Source: Charina bottae (lineage: Eukaryota > Chordata > Lepidosauria > Squamata > Charinaidae). From it: a stretch of 64,000 bases of DNA. Below the pieces are notes generated by a model that was not told the origin of the DNA, did not search any database, and worked only from the letters and a program-made list of their open reading frames with translations. Positions 22,050-34,632 of the stretch are shown piece by piece. Position numbers and translations under genes: made by a program. The first letter of the stretch is position 1. Each line of letters starts with the position of its first letter. Location of the stretch: contig JALMGJ010000011.1 in the NCBI GenBank assembly GCA_023362775.1, forward strand, positions 25,281,501-25,345,500, given 5' to 3'.

Positions 22050-25000
22050 CTGAAAAATACAATGTGATCTTGATCTTAGGAAGATTTCAATAATACACTT
22101 CAAGTCTCAGTGCTATTCTATAATTATACGTACAAATAAACTTCGTTATCATATCCTAAGTTTTGTTCAGTCCTGATGTTGCAGTACTGAAAAAATGTAA
22201 TTTTACTGTGTATTGTGATAAGCCTGATAAAATCATCCAGCCTTTTTTAGATTTTGATCATTCTTGTACTTTTTGTAGTACCTGAAGATTATCTAGTGAT
22301 CTCTCAAATTCAAGTAAACCAGCTCTACATATATAAAGCAAGTTTTTCAACAATGGTCATAGTTGATTAATGTGTGAATTATGTTTGGTAATCTCAGTGA
22401 GTGGCAGAATTTAAGGGCTTAAGTGTTTTGATTCTGGGGCTTTCTCACCCACCTTTGATTCCTTTGATCTGCAAGGGTTGGGCGTTGGAGACACTTGTTT
22501 TCACAGTAGCTCCACTCCTTCCTTACAGGATTCACAGTCAATGTTGGTAGTGGGAGGAAAGGTCAACCCTTTTCCCAGCTTCAACTGGTATGCCATATGT
22601 GGCAGCTTTAGTGCAAATGTCTACTGGGTGCTTGTTTGCTTCCAGGTGGAACTGAAAGCTTAACCTTGCTATCCATGAGAATATGTATTTGAGTGAGAAA
22701 CTCTATAGTTGATATGATCATATAGGCAGATGTTGTTATAAGCTTCCACCTTTTCAGAGATATGACAGGTATGTGGCCTGGCAGTGTTCATTTTCTGTGG
22801 GAGCTCTGTCGCCTGGAAATTTTGCAGGCAAATTTAACAAATATTTAAATAAAATAAATGCCCTTAATATAATGTAAAACTGGTAAAATGTCATCCCACC
22901 AGATGATGCAGAGAGGGTATGTTACGGACACCGTCAGTAAGAGAATTCGATTTGGTGGGGTCCAGGAAGTGGGCCTTCTCTGCAGTGGCTCCCGCCCTTT
23001 TGAAAATTCTTCCCCCAGAGGTGAGGCAAACCCCATCTCTCCTGACCTTCCGGAAGACCCTGAAGACCTGGCTCTGCCACCTCACTTGGGGCAAGAAGGG
23101 GAGCAGTTATTCCGGGGAATGGCTGGTGCCTTAGAGTGCTCCTCACATCTATACGATCCTTTCTTGCCGTCTGGATTTTTATTTTATATTTGATTTGATT
23201 GCCATCATTTTCTTTGATGTATCCAAGATATCCACATTTCTTACCCTCCTTCTCTGAAATCTTCCCATCTGGGCACGGGATACAGTCGTAGCAGCAAAAG
23301 GGCTCCCCTTCCTTCACTTTCTTGTTGGAACCAGGGCGGCAACTCTCACTACATACTGAGAGAGGCTGAGACTATTTTAAATATGAAAGAAGACAGCGGC
23401 ATTCATGAGTATAATGATCTTGCATTTCTTCAGAAACTCTTTTTTCTAAAGTGTGACTGGGCTTCACAGGATGTGCTCATTTTATGACCATGTGTTGCTG
23501 CTTTTATTTACTGAAATAGTGAAGACGATACTGAGGATATTGGAAAGCTGCAGAAAATAGTCTATACGCTTTTGGTCATAAAACAGTTTTTCTGTTTATT
23601 CAGCTCTACATTACAATGACACATTTTCAAACTGGGATTTTCTGAATCAGTGAAGGTTTGCTAAACACAGAGTGTTATCATGTTGTGACACTTAATACGT
23701 TCCTACTTGAGGGAGGTTTGACCATTTGTAAAAACATGGGTCCATGATAAAGGAAAATAAAGCAAAAAAACTTAAACGAATTTACAGTATATGTTCCATA
23801 TCAAATCAATAATAATAATAGTAACAACAACAACAGGGACCGGGTCATCCAAAATAGGGCTGCCGGACGACAGTCTGCGGACGAAATCAGAGTGAAGAAA
23901 TAACCATGTTTGGCCTCCCTTACTGCCACAAAGTAGGCTCTAGTAGTGGCTTTAGCTCGTGTTTGATTGTCTTCACTCCCTGTCTTCCACCAGTGGTGCT
24001 CAAAGTGTCCCTTGGCTCTCTTAAGCTTCCTCAGCTCTTCAGTATACCACAGGGAGCTACGGGAGCCACAGGCATAGAAAGGCCGCTCAGGCGCAATCCA
24101 ATCCAAAGCCACGGCCGCTCTCTCATTCCATGAGGCCACCAAGGCTTCAGTCGGACTGTGCAGCAGACTTCCTGGAACAATACCAAGCTCCCTCTGAAAC
24201 CCAACCGGGACCATCAGTCGCCTGGGGCAGGCTAATCTAATACGCCCAGCCTCCTTGCAGAAGGGGGTGGTGCCAGAGAATTGGAGGCTCACCAGGAAGT
24301 GATCCGACCCTGACAGGGGAGAAATCAGGATCTCCCACAATTCCAGAACACACTGCCACTGCTCTGACAGAAAAACTAGGTCAGGCGAGTGACCACTATT
24401 ATGTGTCAGGACCTGGATGACTTGGGACAGGCACATGGCTGTCATGGTGGCCATGAACTCCTGAGCTACCTCAGACCCCACTCCCAGAGAAGCCTGGGGA
24501 ACACCACCACCAACCTGGCCATGGAGTCAAAAAGCTCAGGCAGGGAGGTTGCTATGCAGCAGGGAGGCTGGTACAATAGCAACAGTCCCAACTGATCCCT
24601 AGTGCCCAACTTAATAAACAGGATCACACACCCTGCAATATGAGGAGCAGCACCCCAATTATACAATCCCAGTGATTCAAAAAATCCTACCCCGGCTCTC
24701 ACCCATGGGGAGACAGAAATACAGGGAACAAACCTTACTTCCAGCTTTACTAAACATTCGAATTACAATCCTTTCAATCAAGTCTTCTTTGGTCACAATG
24801 ACTACCGATTGAAAACAGTTCATGTGGATAGGTGTTAACAGTGCCTTCCAGCACTCACCCAAGGGGGAGAAAAAATGGCTACCTGCTCATGTGGGGGAAG
24901 GAACTGTAGCCACAGGGCCCCGGCAGATACAATCAGCCTGGTCCAGGCCTGCCTCCACCACAGCAAAATCGCTCAACACTGATTGGATTCTGGATCCTAC

Positions 25001-28000
25001 CTGATTAAACCAACTGTGCCAGTTTATGGTACTGTCATTGATGGTGAGCATTTGGTCTGTAGCAACTCCAGGATCTACCTTTCCAACTTTCACTCTCACA
25101 AAGGACTGGTTTGAAGAAAAAACCCAGTTCACTACATCCAGACCCACAACTAACTCTCCATTGTGGTCAAGGGAAACCTGGTCGGTGGCACTGTTATTAA
25201 ATGAGAGACCTTTGAGAAAGTGATGCAGCTGGAATGGAAAAGAAAGGGACAGTTTAAAAAGAATGTGGTTGGATAATTTGGAATCTATGAATGACAGTGG
25301 GATGAATGAAAGGTACAAATTTGTGTCATTACAGAAGATGGGAAGATGAAAAGGGAAAGAGCAAGAGTTTGTAATGGCCATACACAATAAAGATTGGGGC
25401 TATATCTTGTTTGCATTAAAATAATGCCCTCCCTGTACGGTTATTGGGCCCTTTACCTGCCATGAAGCTTGCTTCTGAAGCTTCAGTCCAACTCTCTCTG
25501 CATTTCCTCTGGGTCTGCATTTAGATGAGAACATGGCATGTAAAGCATGGGCCACAGCATAGACAGAATTATAGATGCTGTAGCTGTGACCAGTCATGCT
25601 CATTTCGAATAAACTTCCAGGAAGGTTTTCCATTTTCTCTCTCCCAGTGCAGATATCACCATCTACCTCATCTGCATCTGACACATGAAATACACAACGG
25701 AAGGCCTGTTGCCAGAAATCTCTGATAAATCCATCTTTGTCTGTGCTGAAAGGATTTCTGCTTTCAACAAATGATTTGAACCCTGGTGGATTGTTGGCAT
25801 GAATTGTGAAGGACAGAGCACCATGGATTATATGGGTGTCCCAATCCCTTTGATGAACATTTGCAATAAACTCTATTTGAGTTGTCAATATCAACACTTT
25901 ACCTTTTGCCATATTTGTAATTTTCTCTTGGTTTGATAGATATGGTAACCATCTCAATAATATCATGGAATAAGATTCTCCATAGAAAAGCAGCACCTCA
26001 GATTTAGAACCCATGATTTTATCATGAATTTTTTCACCTTTCTGAAAAAGAGCAGACATTTCATTCAGAGAATGTGTATAGAGAACTCTTTCTACGAAGT
26101 CAAAGCAGATGCCATGTTGGGAAAAGAGTGGAATTATCATATTCAAAAATCTTTCTCCACTAGCAGTATCCATGACACCAACCCCAATCCATGTCCATTT
26201 GAAGTGGAGAAGTAAAGATAGAATCCCTTCATACTGAAGTTTTTCACTTGGGGTCATCTGAAAGAAGAAAAGGCCAGGGGTTTTATAATTCATCACTGGA
26301 GCAGAGCCATAAATGAGCTGAAGAGAGAATGAGAATGGAGAGGTGGTAGCTGTCACACTGAATTATTCTTTTCCAACTTTCAATGTTCTTCACATGTTAA
26401 ATAAAGATCTTACAGGAACACCACATCATATCATTCAACAGTATGTTAGTTCTTAAGGAGTAACTATATATAATATATGTATAATTTTAAAAAATATTTT
26501 TTTAAATTTACTTCTAACAACGAACTATGTTGAAAGCAAAACATTTCCTCCTTTCCTTTCCTTTCCTTTCCTTTCCTTTCCTTTCCTTTCCTTTCCTTTC
26601 CTTTCCTTTCCTTTCCTTTCCTTTCCTTTCCTTTCCTTTCCTTTCCTTTCCTTTCCTTCCCTTCCCTTCCCTTCCCTTCCCTTCCCTTCCCTTCCCTTCC
26701 CTTCCCTTCCCTTCCCTTCCCTTCCCTTCCCTTCTCTTCATCGATTTATTTTTCAAATTTGTACCACCACGCATCTCCCCCAAAATGAAGGACTCTGGGC
26801 AGTTTACAATAAAAGCAATATTAAAACAATAAATATACTAAAATACAATACAAATTGCAGACCTAAATACAAAACAAAAACAAAAACAAAAACACAAACA
26901 CTATGAACCCCATCTGTAAGAGAGTTCCATCTGACGGGGTCTAGGAGGCGTGCCTTCTCTGCGGTAGCCCCCACCCTTTGGAACACTTTACCTCCTGAAA
27001 TAAGATCGTCCCCCTCTCTCCTGGACTTTAGACAAAATCTAAAAACCTGGTTATGTCATCATGCTTGGGGAGGGGAGGGGAACAGCCAGTCTTGGGGTTG
27101 GCTGGCCCCTTAGATCTGTCGTATCCAGCCTTACCGACCGATACGATGAAACCTACCATTCTTGATCAAATTGTGTAATATATATATATGTACATTTTGT
27201 TTTTTACTGATATTTATAGTTTTTATAGATTTTAAATTTTTGCTGTTAACCGCCCAGGGTCCCTCCTTGTGGGGTAGATGGGCGGGATATAAATGTGATT
27301 GATAAATAAATAAATAAATAAATAAATATAAAATCCAAGTGGTGCAAGATGTCTAACACAGTGAGGAGGGCTCTGTGGTGTTAGCCATCCCAAAGTATGG
27401 CTATTCATCTTCCCACCCCAAGCGAGGTGGCAGAGCCATGTCTTCAATTTTCTAAGTAAGTCCAGGAGAGAGGAGGCTTGCCTCACCTCTGGGGGCAGAG
27501 TGTTCCAGAGGGCGGGAGCCACAGCAGAAAAAGCCCACTTCCTGGACCCCGCCAAGCAAAATTCTCTCACGGACGGGGTCCGTAACATGCCCCCTCTGCA
27601 TGATCGGGTGGGGTGGGTCGATGTCATAGGGATGAGACAGTCCCTCAGGTAGCCTGGACCCATGCCATGTAGGGCTTTAAAGGTAATAACCAACACCTTG
27701 AATTGGACCCGGAAGTAAACTGGCACCCAGTGCAGCTCGTGTAATAGTGGTGTCACATGTGCCGATCTTGGAGCACCCATGCTGCCACATTCTGGACCAG
27801 CTGAAGCTTCCGGATACTCTTCAAGGGTAGCCCCATGTACAGCGCATTGCAATAGTCTATATGGGAGATTACCAGGGCATGAGTGACTGTTCAAAGGGCC
27901 TCTCAATCCAGGAAAGGGCGTAACTGGTGCACAACATGAATTTGTGCAAAGGCTCTTCTGGCCATGACTACCATCTGCTCTTCAAGCAGGAGTCGTGAGT

Positions 28001-31000
28001 CCAGAAGAACCCCCAGATTCTGCACCGGGTCTGTCTGGGGCAGTGCAACCCCAACCAGAAGTAAAGATGACAATTTCCCGGATACAGAGGACCCATTAAC
28101 CCACAGCCACTCCATCTTACCAGGGTTCATCTGAAGCCTGTTGTCCTCCATCCAGACCCCCACAGCCCCCAGGCACCTAGAGAGGACAGCCACCACATCC
28201 CTTTCCTTTCCTTTCCTTTCCTTTCCTTTCCTTTCCTTTCCTTTCCTTTCCTTTCCTTTCCTTTCCTTTCCTTTCCTTTCCTTTCCTTTCCTTTCCTTTC
28301 CTTTCCTTTCCTTTCCTTTCTATTCTGTTTTTTAATATGAGTTCATGACTTTAAATTTCATATTCTTTTCCAGTTTGCTTTCACTCAAAAACTACTTAGA
28401 TTTATTCTCTCCATTGAGGGGACTTTTCTGAAATGAATACTCTCAGAGTAGTCTTCACATCATGAAAACAACAGAGAGAATATTAATTGTGAAAGTTTCT
28501 TCATATCTTGTTTGACGTAATCAAGTCAAGTACCCTCTCTTGTGACGTAAGGTATGAATAGTCTTTAGTGAATGGGAAGAACATTAGATATGTTCATGTG
28601 CAAAAGAAAGAAACAAAAAATTCAGAAATGGTGATGTCATCTGCTGATCAAAGGGAGTACTAGTGGAGAATGTCAGAGAATATTCTATTCACAGTAGCTT
28701 TTGTAGAATTATCCTTATTTTTCATTCAGAAATCAGATGAATAACCTTCATTCTCCTTTTGGACTTATGGGCAATGTCCACTGTGCCTCATTTAACAAAC
28801 TGTACTCTCATGACATCTACCATTTCAATGTTCTCTGGTTTCTTTACATATTGCTTCTCTCAACACATATTTTCTGGAGAACAAGAACCAAGATGACAGT
28901 TGATATTTAGGATGCTACAAGACTTGTTCGTGTTTGGAAGCAGCAGGTTAACACAACTGGAAACAACATTTAGCAAATAATTACATATATTTTTCATTTT
29001 ACTATAATCTTATATACTCCTAGTATTATATGTTGAAAATCCTGTAAAATAGCAGGATTTCATTAAACCCTGTTTGGTGCAGGAAGACTTTAATACTGAG
29101 AAGAAGCATCTGCTGAAAAGATATGGATGGCATCTGCAAGAATCCCACTTGCTCTCTTTAATTCACACAAAAAAATATGGAGGATCAAAATCAATGAGGG
29201 GGAAAATTTTGAAATCAGACTATTCTGAGATTGGTATCCTTTACCTGGAGAACTGTATTTACTTTTTTCTGAAACCAATTAGTTTGTATTAATCGATTTT
29301 CAAATAGACATGCATAAAACAATATTAAATAAGATTCACATAAAGAAAAACAAGACAAAAAAACTAATTACACAACAAATATATACATAAAAAGAACAAG
29401 AACAAGAACATCCTGTAATTACAACTATATCCCAAGTTCACCTGATTTTGTAAGCATTTAAAAGAAAAAATGAGGCTTTCAATGTTGACCAAGACTGTCC
29501 AAGAATATTTGCCAAAGGGAAAGATAATGGGACAATTTCTGATTATATATAATTATATAATTTCCTCAAAAATTTCTAAATCACACATCCCTGAAATTCA
29601 GTCCTTTCCAGCTGGAATTATGACATTTTTCATCTCCTAAGGATTATTCTTTTTGCTATTGTTACAACATTAAAAGCCCATCTTTGCTTTGAACATGTTA
29701 CATCCTAAGTAAAGGGTATATAACTTAGTACAATATGCATATTTTTAAAAAGAAGAGTTTTCTCAATAATTTTGTCAAATTATTGTCAAAACATTTCTTC
29801 AAAAGGGATGTAAGGAAGAACATGCTTATAACATATGAGTTAAAGTTTTTCCAATGCTAACACAAATAATCATTAGTCCATCTTTATGAAACACGCTAGA
29901 TGGTGTCCAGTAGACATGAAAAACAAGTTTTGATGGATTAAATCCAACTTTAGCACACAGGATATAAATGTAGCATTCTTCAAAACATGACCCTGTTGGT
30001 TTAAAAGAACTGGAGTGAACTTTTAGATACTTAAATCCCTAAATATTTAATAAAATGATAAGGGACCACAAAATCTGTCTGTGTACACCATCCTGGTGAC
30101 ACATGCAACCCTAAAGGAAGTAAATTCAATTTACCCCAATAAATCTTATATGCAGAATATGAGCCATATGACTGAATTTTACTCATTAGGGCTGGTAATG
30201 AGGAAGTACCATTACTAAGCAACACCAACATATTATTAGCATAAAGAATGCCTTGTATTCAAAAGAGTCAACTTTAGCCCACTTAAATCAGAAGATGATA
30301 TAATTTGTATTGTTAATGGTTCTAAGACTAAAAAGTAAAGGAGATAATGGGCATCCTTGCCGAGTACCCCTTTGCAATTCAATGGGTTCAGAGATCATGT
30401 GATTTGAAATCACATGATCTCTGAATCTAAGCAATAGGTGAAAAATAATCTATTGATATCTATCTAAGAATGTATGTAGGGAATCCATAGCTAATCATGA
30501 TCCGTTTCAAAGCATTAATATGAACTGTATCAAAGGACTGTGGAGTTTAAATTCTTTTGTTTTATTGTTAACAAATGAACAAGGAAGCATATATTCTCTG
30601 AACCTAAATTGGAGAAAACTAGATTGAGATGGGTGAATAATATTGGTCAAAATTATTGTCAACTTTTAGCTAGAAGAGCAGTTAAGATTTTACTGTCTTC
30701 ATTAATTAATGCCATGGGTCTGTAACTGGCATACCCACTGGGACTTTTCTTTGATTTTAAATCAGTGTTCTATAAGCTTCATAAAATGAATCCAGTAGTT
30801 TTCCCATTTTAAAGGCCATATGATAAAGATCCAATAAAAAAGGGAACCAGAAGATTTTTGAACTCCCTATACCACTCTACAGGAAATACATCTGGGCCAG
30901 AAGTGTTCCCATTTTGCATCAATTGTAATATCTCGTAACTCTCATTAAGAGTTTGCATTTTTGAGATAGTGGTTGAATTTCCAGTCCTAACCAAAAATTC

Positions 31001-33905
31001 TCTATTAACCACTTTTCTATAGTATTCACAAAAATCTATAATTCCTGATAATACTGATAAAGTTGTTGATGAATCTGTAAATTATCCATTGTTTTTTTGA
31101 CCATTATCCAATAAATTTTCTACTATATTATTTTGCTGCCTTTTTTATTTTAGTCAATATGCTAACAGTTTACCAGCTTTTTTGTCAGATTCCCAATATT
31201 CCATTTTAAGTCTCTTTCAGCTGAAATCAACTTGATCTCCATAAAATTCACACAAACCGGTCTTAGCCTGTTAATGTTTATCATAATTTGACTCTAAAGG
31301 TTTATTAGCATATATGAGGGGGGGAAAGTTTAACCTCATATTCCAAATTGTTCTGATCCATCAATCTTTTTTTCTTATAAGCAGAAGCATAAGAAATAAT
31401 ACCTCCCCTTATATAAACTTTATATGAATGCCAAACCAGTACTAAATTGTATGAATTCAGATAAAGTTAAAAAAAGTGATCTGTTTTTTAATATAATTCA
31501 CAAAATCTTCTTGTTGCAGCAAAGTATTTATATATGACCTTAAGTTCTTGAAAAAAGCATCCTGAATGTTAAGTATTAATGTCACTGGATCATGATCAGA
31601 AATAACTATAGACTGTATATCAGAGTCGATAACACAACATACTAGTAAAGAAGAAACCAGAAAAAAAACGTCTTCTAGAACAAACTTTATGAGTGTATGA
31701 AAAAAATGTATATTCTCTGTCCTTTGGATGTTGATACTGCCATATACTATCTACCAATTGAAATTATTTAACATAAGATTGTAAAACCTTCTTTATTATA
31801 ATTTTGTTTATATCTGATCTTTTTGGGCAAAATGTTTCTATCCCTACTTAAGTCTAGAGCTAAATTAAAATCGCCACAAATTATTAAGTGATCATATGCA
31901 TCATTAAATAATGTTGAACTACAGTTTTGAAAATGTTCAGGAAATCTTGGGGTAGGGCCATAAAAATTAACCAGCCCAATGTACACATTTGTTAACTTTA
32001 AACCCAAGATAATATAGTCACCTTTTGGATCAATAACCTGCAGTCCCACAGTTACTGCAAAGATTTCTTAATTAATAACATTACACCAGCTGTGTTGGTA
32101 CTGATTTTTAACAAGTTGAAGAATATACAGAAAAGGCACTGATGCTCTTCATGAAAATCCCATTCTTTATCTTTGATTCATAAGGGAATCTGGAAAATCC
32201 AGACCCATGAAGAGGAAAAACTGAATTCCTGTAATCAGACATATCCTGAAGTCAAATATTATACCTGTGGAACCTTGTAGATATCCAAGGTATTTGCAAT
32301 GTCCGTGGAGGTTTCGGAATCTAGTCCCCCAATCACTGCTGTCAGATGATTCTGAATGCCACAGATGTAGTTGGGAACAAAGCTCTTCAGGTTGTAAAGC
32401 AGTAACATTGTGGCATGGTAGGTCTTCTGTGCACTGACGTGGTTGTCATAGATCTGGAAGCCCAAGGTGACATTGGGTAAGATGGAAGGGTTTTCATTGA
32501 TCTCCTTCACTGCAAATTCCAGGGCCAGGATGTGCTGGTAATTCTTAGGCAGGAAACTGGAATGTAATAAATCTTTTCTATGATATGGATATTTAAAATT
32601 TTGCATCTTCCTTAGTGCTGTTTAAAATCATTCAAATCATTTCTTTGTATTATTATATAAATCTAGGTCATTTTTTAATTTGTTCAGGGCCTTGGTAGGA
32701 CACTTTCTCTGTAAAATTTATACAATGTTTACATGATGGAGTTTTATATATTTGTATTCTTTTATTTTTGCCAACAATTTTGTGATGAAGAGTGGTGTAT
32801 AGAAACTACAAGTACATTAATTTGAATTTGGATCATAAAGAAATATAAACCAATGCCACTCATCACTGGAGAATAGCATTTCCAAATTATCCCAATAGTA
32901 TGTTAGTCAAAAGAGTGGGAAAATCAGAAGGGAGAATCTCTGCAATTTACAAAGAGAAGGCTTTGTACTGTTTCTCAAGTTTATCAGAATCCTTAATCAA
33001 AAGTTGAATGAAGAACTTTCATGCTGTATTTTCAGTAAATGTTGTGCCGAACATTTCCAGTTACAAATCAAATATCTTCTTGGAGAAAAGGATCCTCCAT
33101 CATTAAAAACATATGGCACAAGGAAGAGAAGTTGGAGAGATCTAATTAATGAAAAGGCATAAATTGCATATATTTGTTTGAGCGGGTTGGAAAGAGAAAT
33201 GATCATTGGCAAGGAAATTAAGAAAGGACATTCTGCATATCTCTAATCTGGATTGGGGGCATGGTGGCTCAGCGGGAAAGATGCCAGGATTGTCGATCGG
33301 GAGATCGCAAGTTTGGAGGTTCGAATCCCTAGCCCCACATGATGGAGTGATCTCCTGCATTAGCCCCTGATCTTACCAGCTTAGCAATTCGAAAACGTGC
33401 AAATGGAAGTTGATTAATAGGTACCACTTCGGTGGGATGGTAACAGCGTTCCGCATGCATCATGCTGGCCACATGACCGTGGAAGCGTCTTCGGACAACG
33501 CTGGCTCTTCGGTTAACAAACGGAGATGAGGACCGGCCCCTAGAGATAGACACGACTACACAAATATGTGGGGGCAACCTTTACCTTTAATCTGGATTTT
33601 ACTCTCTTGAAAACTGAGTAATTGTATTCAGCTCTATGAACAATTATTCCCACAAGGAAATATATCAAACTAATACCAAATACTTACAAGAGATCTTCAG
33701 GCAATGGTGGTGGTGGGACTTCGTTGAAACTTAGGGCACCCTGCAAGAAGGTAGCTAGGGTTGTTATGCCACCTACTGTGAGGTCTCCCGATTGATGATA
33801 TCTGTGATAGGGCACAAAAAGTCTTTGAACTTTACATTTTACTTGATGAGTCTTATATATTTGGGGAGAAAATAGTGTTAGCATCAAGATTATTAAATCC
33901 ACCAT
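21145..33905 (-). CDS. V2R-B: vomeronasal type-2 receptor, intact six-exon gene
   Basis: Exons in transcription order are 33905-33688, 32556-32265, 26317-25457, 25228-25001, 23371-23245 and 22049-21145. All junctions are GT-AG, the lengths equal those of V2R-A, and the joined frame has 876 codons plus TGA. It has a signal peptide, Venus-flytrap domain, cysteine-rich linker ([14 protein letters not shown]) and seven-helix domain ending [19 protein letters not shown]. Start: ATG at 33905, two codons inside an upstream TTG-initiated frame; this choice gives the same exon length as V2R-A. It is expected in vomeronasal neurons by family knowledge. The nearest relative is V2R-C, its broken tandem duplicate. 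Introns are swollen by L2, L1, SINE and a pentanucleotide array. Confidence 0.92.
22890..23218 (+). mobile_element. L2-type LINE 3' fragment in V2R-B intron 5
   Basis: Plus-strand frame [19 protein letters not shown], then [20 protein letters not shown] and [12 protein letters not shown], the conserved L2/CR1-like C-terminus, followed by a 3' UTR. V2R-C lacks it at the matching place. Confidence 0.8.
23245..23371 (-). CDS. V2R-B exon 5 (cysteine-rich linker)
   Basis: 127 bp, [18 protein letters not shown] to GKISEKE in phase 1, donor GTAAGA, acceptor AAATAG. Lesion-free. Confidence 0.92.
23836..24960 (-). mobile_element. L2/CR1-type LINE fragment: endonuclease domain
   Basis: The minus strand reads [12 protein letters not shown], then [12 protein letters not shown] and [12 protein letters not shown], the endonuclease motifs of CR1/L2-clade ORF2 (the SDH block is the catalytic end). 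A frameshift or stop separates the two halves near 24470. Its edge at 23810-23835 is an AAT/AAC tail also present in V2R-C, so it inserted beside that tail after duplication or was lost in C. Confidence 0.75.
25001..25006 (-). other. Exon 4 splice donor of V2R-B (functional reference for the broken donor in V2R-C)
   Basis: On the minus strand the exon ends TTTAATCAG at 25001 and the intron begins GT at 25000. The orthologous bases in V2R-C read GA. Confidence 0.8.
25001..25228 (-). CDS. V2R-B exon 4
   Basis: 228 bp, [20 protein letters not shown] to WHSWFNQ. Donor GTAGGA, acceptor TTCCAG. Confidence 0.92.
25457..26317 (-). CDS. V2R-B exon 3 (main ligand-binding exon)
   Basis: 861 bp without a stop, from [15 protein letters not shown] to KLQKQASWQ. 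It contains the [17 protein letters not shown] segment that is partly deleted in V2R-C. Donor GTAAAG, acceptor CTTCAG. Confidence 0.93.
26550..26738. repeat. (TTTCC)n pentanucleotide array, left part
   Basis: TTTCC units to about 26656, then TTCCC units. It is separated from the right part at 28200-28320 by an inserted L2 nest. V2R-C has one uninterrupted array at 59457-59673. Confidence 0.95.
26739..28199. mobile_element. Nested L2-type LINE insertions in the TTTCC array
   Basis: A minus-strand L2 (body 28199-27326, 3' tail 26885-26741) is split by a plus-strand L2 3' fragment (26890-27325) ending in (AAAT)n. Minus-strand frames read [56 protein letters not shown] and [20 protein letters not shown], the RT end and C-terminus of L2/CR1-like ORF2. 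Both copies are broken. Confidence 0.8.
28200..28320. repeat. (TTTCC)n pentanucleotide array, right part
   Basis: Pure CTTTC units. The following unique sequence (TTCATGACTTTAAATTTCAT) is collinear with V2R-C at 59687. Confidence 0.95.
28321..29759. other. V2R-B intron 2, shared in part with V2R-C
   Basis: 28321-28740 aligns with 59680-60090. The block from about 28745 to 29750 is largely missing from V2R-C. No gene is seen. Confidence 0.5.
29760..32050 (-). mobile_element. Decayed L1-clade LINE (ORF2 relic) in V2R-B intron 2
   Basis: In transcription order the minus strand shows endonuclease remnants (VNFYGPTPR, then [12 protein letters not shown] near 31860), an RT entry block ([18 protein letters not shown] near 30870) and a KYLGI block near 30040. 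Many stops. The same relic at 60140-62755 in V2R-C shows it predates the B/C duplication. Confidence 0.8.
30387..30425. repeat. Perfect 19-bp inverted repeat
   Basis: TTCAGAGATCATGTGATTT, a single G, then the exact complement. The matching place in V2R-C (60722-60760) lacks the second arm. Confidence 0.9.
32265..32556 (-). CDS. V2R-B exon 2
   Basis: 292 bp, [20 protein letters not shown] to IYKVPQ. Acceptor TTCCAG, donor GTATAA. Confidence 0.92.
33244..33598 (+). mobile_element. Sauria-type SINE with 11-bp target duplication
   Basis: The element (33255-33587, 333 bp) lies between direct repeats TAATCTGGATT at 33244-33254 and 33588-33598. Head: tRNA-like box A (GTGGCTCAGCGG) and box B (GGTTCGAATCC). 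Body: ACAGCGTTCCGCATGC and the CTTCGGACAACGCTGGCTC core. The tail has GACACGACTACA, similar to the BovB 3' end at 61998. It is in V2R-B intron 1, opposite to the gene. Confidence 0.88.
33688..33905 (-). CDS. V2R-B exon 1
   Basis: 218 bp with a hydrophobic start ([18 protein letters not shown]), then [19 protein letters not shown] and ending PEDL in phase 2 at GTAAGT. Two codons upstream are in frame but start with TTG; ATG at 33905 is preferred. Confidence 0.9.
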
Positions 33906-34632
33906 TCTCAAAGAAAAAACAACATTTTGCCTTGCATAGATACGGAACGCTTCTCATTTCTTTGGTGACAGTGAAAATTCAAGGTCTGGTAATAAAACCC
34001 CCTGGCAGCCAACCCTTTACAGAAGAGTCTATCAGACATCACCCTGGAGGGTCCCTGTCTGTTTTCACTCTTTATTCCAGCTTGAAATATAAATTGATAT
34101 GTTAATAACATCCTTCATATTTTTTGCTGTTGATCTTGTCCTTGGACATTGAAGATCTGCATGAGGGTAAACAAATTGAAAATGACTAATATTATTATAA
34201 TCAAAGAGGAAAGTAATTACTGGTACAAATCCCAGAGAAATGAAGAGGAAAACATGTGTTCACACGTACAAACAAAACTTTTCTTTTTCTTTTAGGAAGG
34301 ACATTTATTATTGAAATAATCAGTACCAGAAAAGTTACACTTGAGATCACCTTTCCCCAACCTTGTGCCCTCCTGATGTACAGAAGATAGACACCTGAAA
34401 TATCCGGCCCAACATATCTTTCCAGAATGAAATAACTATTCCACTTTGCTCCTCTTCACATGGAGGATGTGAGAATGTCTCATTTCTCTCCTAGGTTTGG
34501 TTTCCATTCTCTCCTCCAGCTGGCCCACCTTTCTCAGGTCAATGTGAGCTTGAAAACAGACATTTGTTTAATATATATTAATCTAAATATTTCTGCACTC
34601 TACAGAGTTCAAGACAGTTCTCAGTAAGAATT
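33906..34632. other. 5' flank of V2R-B
   Basis: No gene is seen and no promoter motif can be assigned by eye. Confidence 0.4.

Noticed and set aside
26514..26832. Long open frames of FLSFP or KGREGKG repeats on both strands
   Set aside because: Produced entirely by the (TTTCC)n array; the same holds for 28141-28335 and 59413-59695.
26550..28320. CRISPR-like or satellite array
   Set aside because: Pure pentanucleotide units without spacers, in a vertebrate intron.
33258..33330. tRNA gene
   Set aside because: tRNA-like head of a Sauria-type SINE with target duplication and BovB-like tail.
33688..33911. Start of V2R-B at the TTG at 33911
   Set aside because: ATG at 33905 gives the same 218-bp exon as V2R-A.
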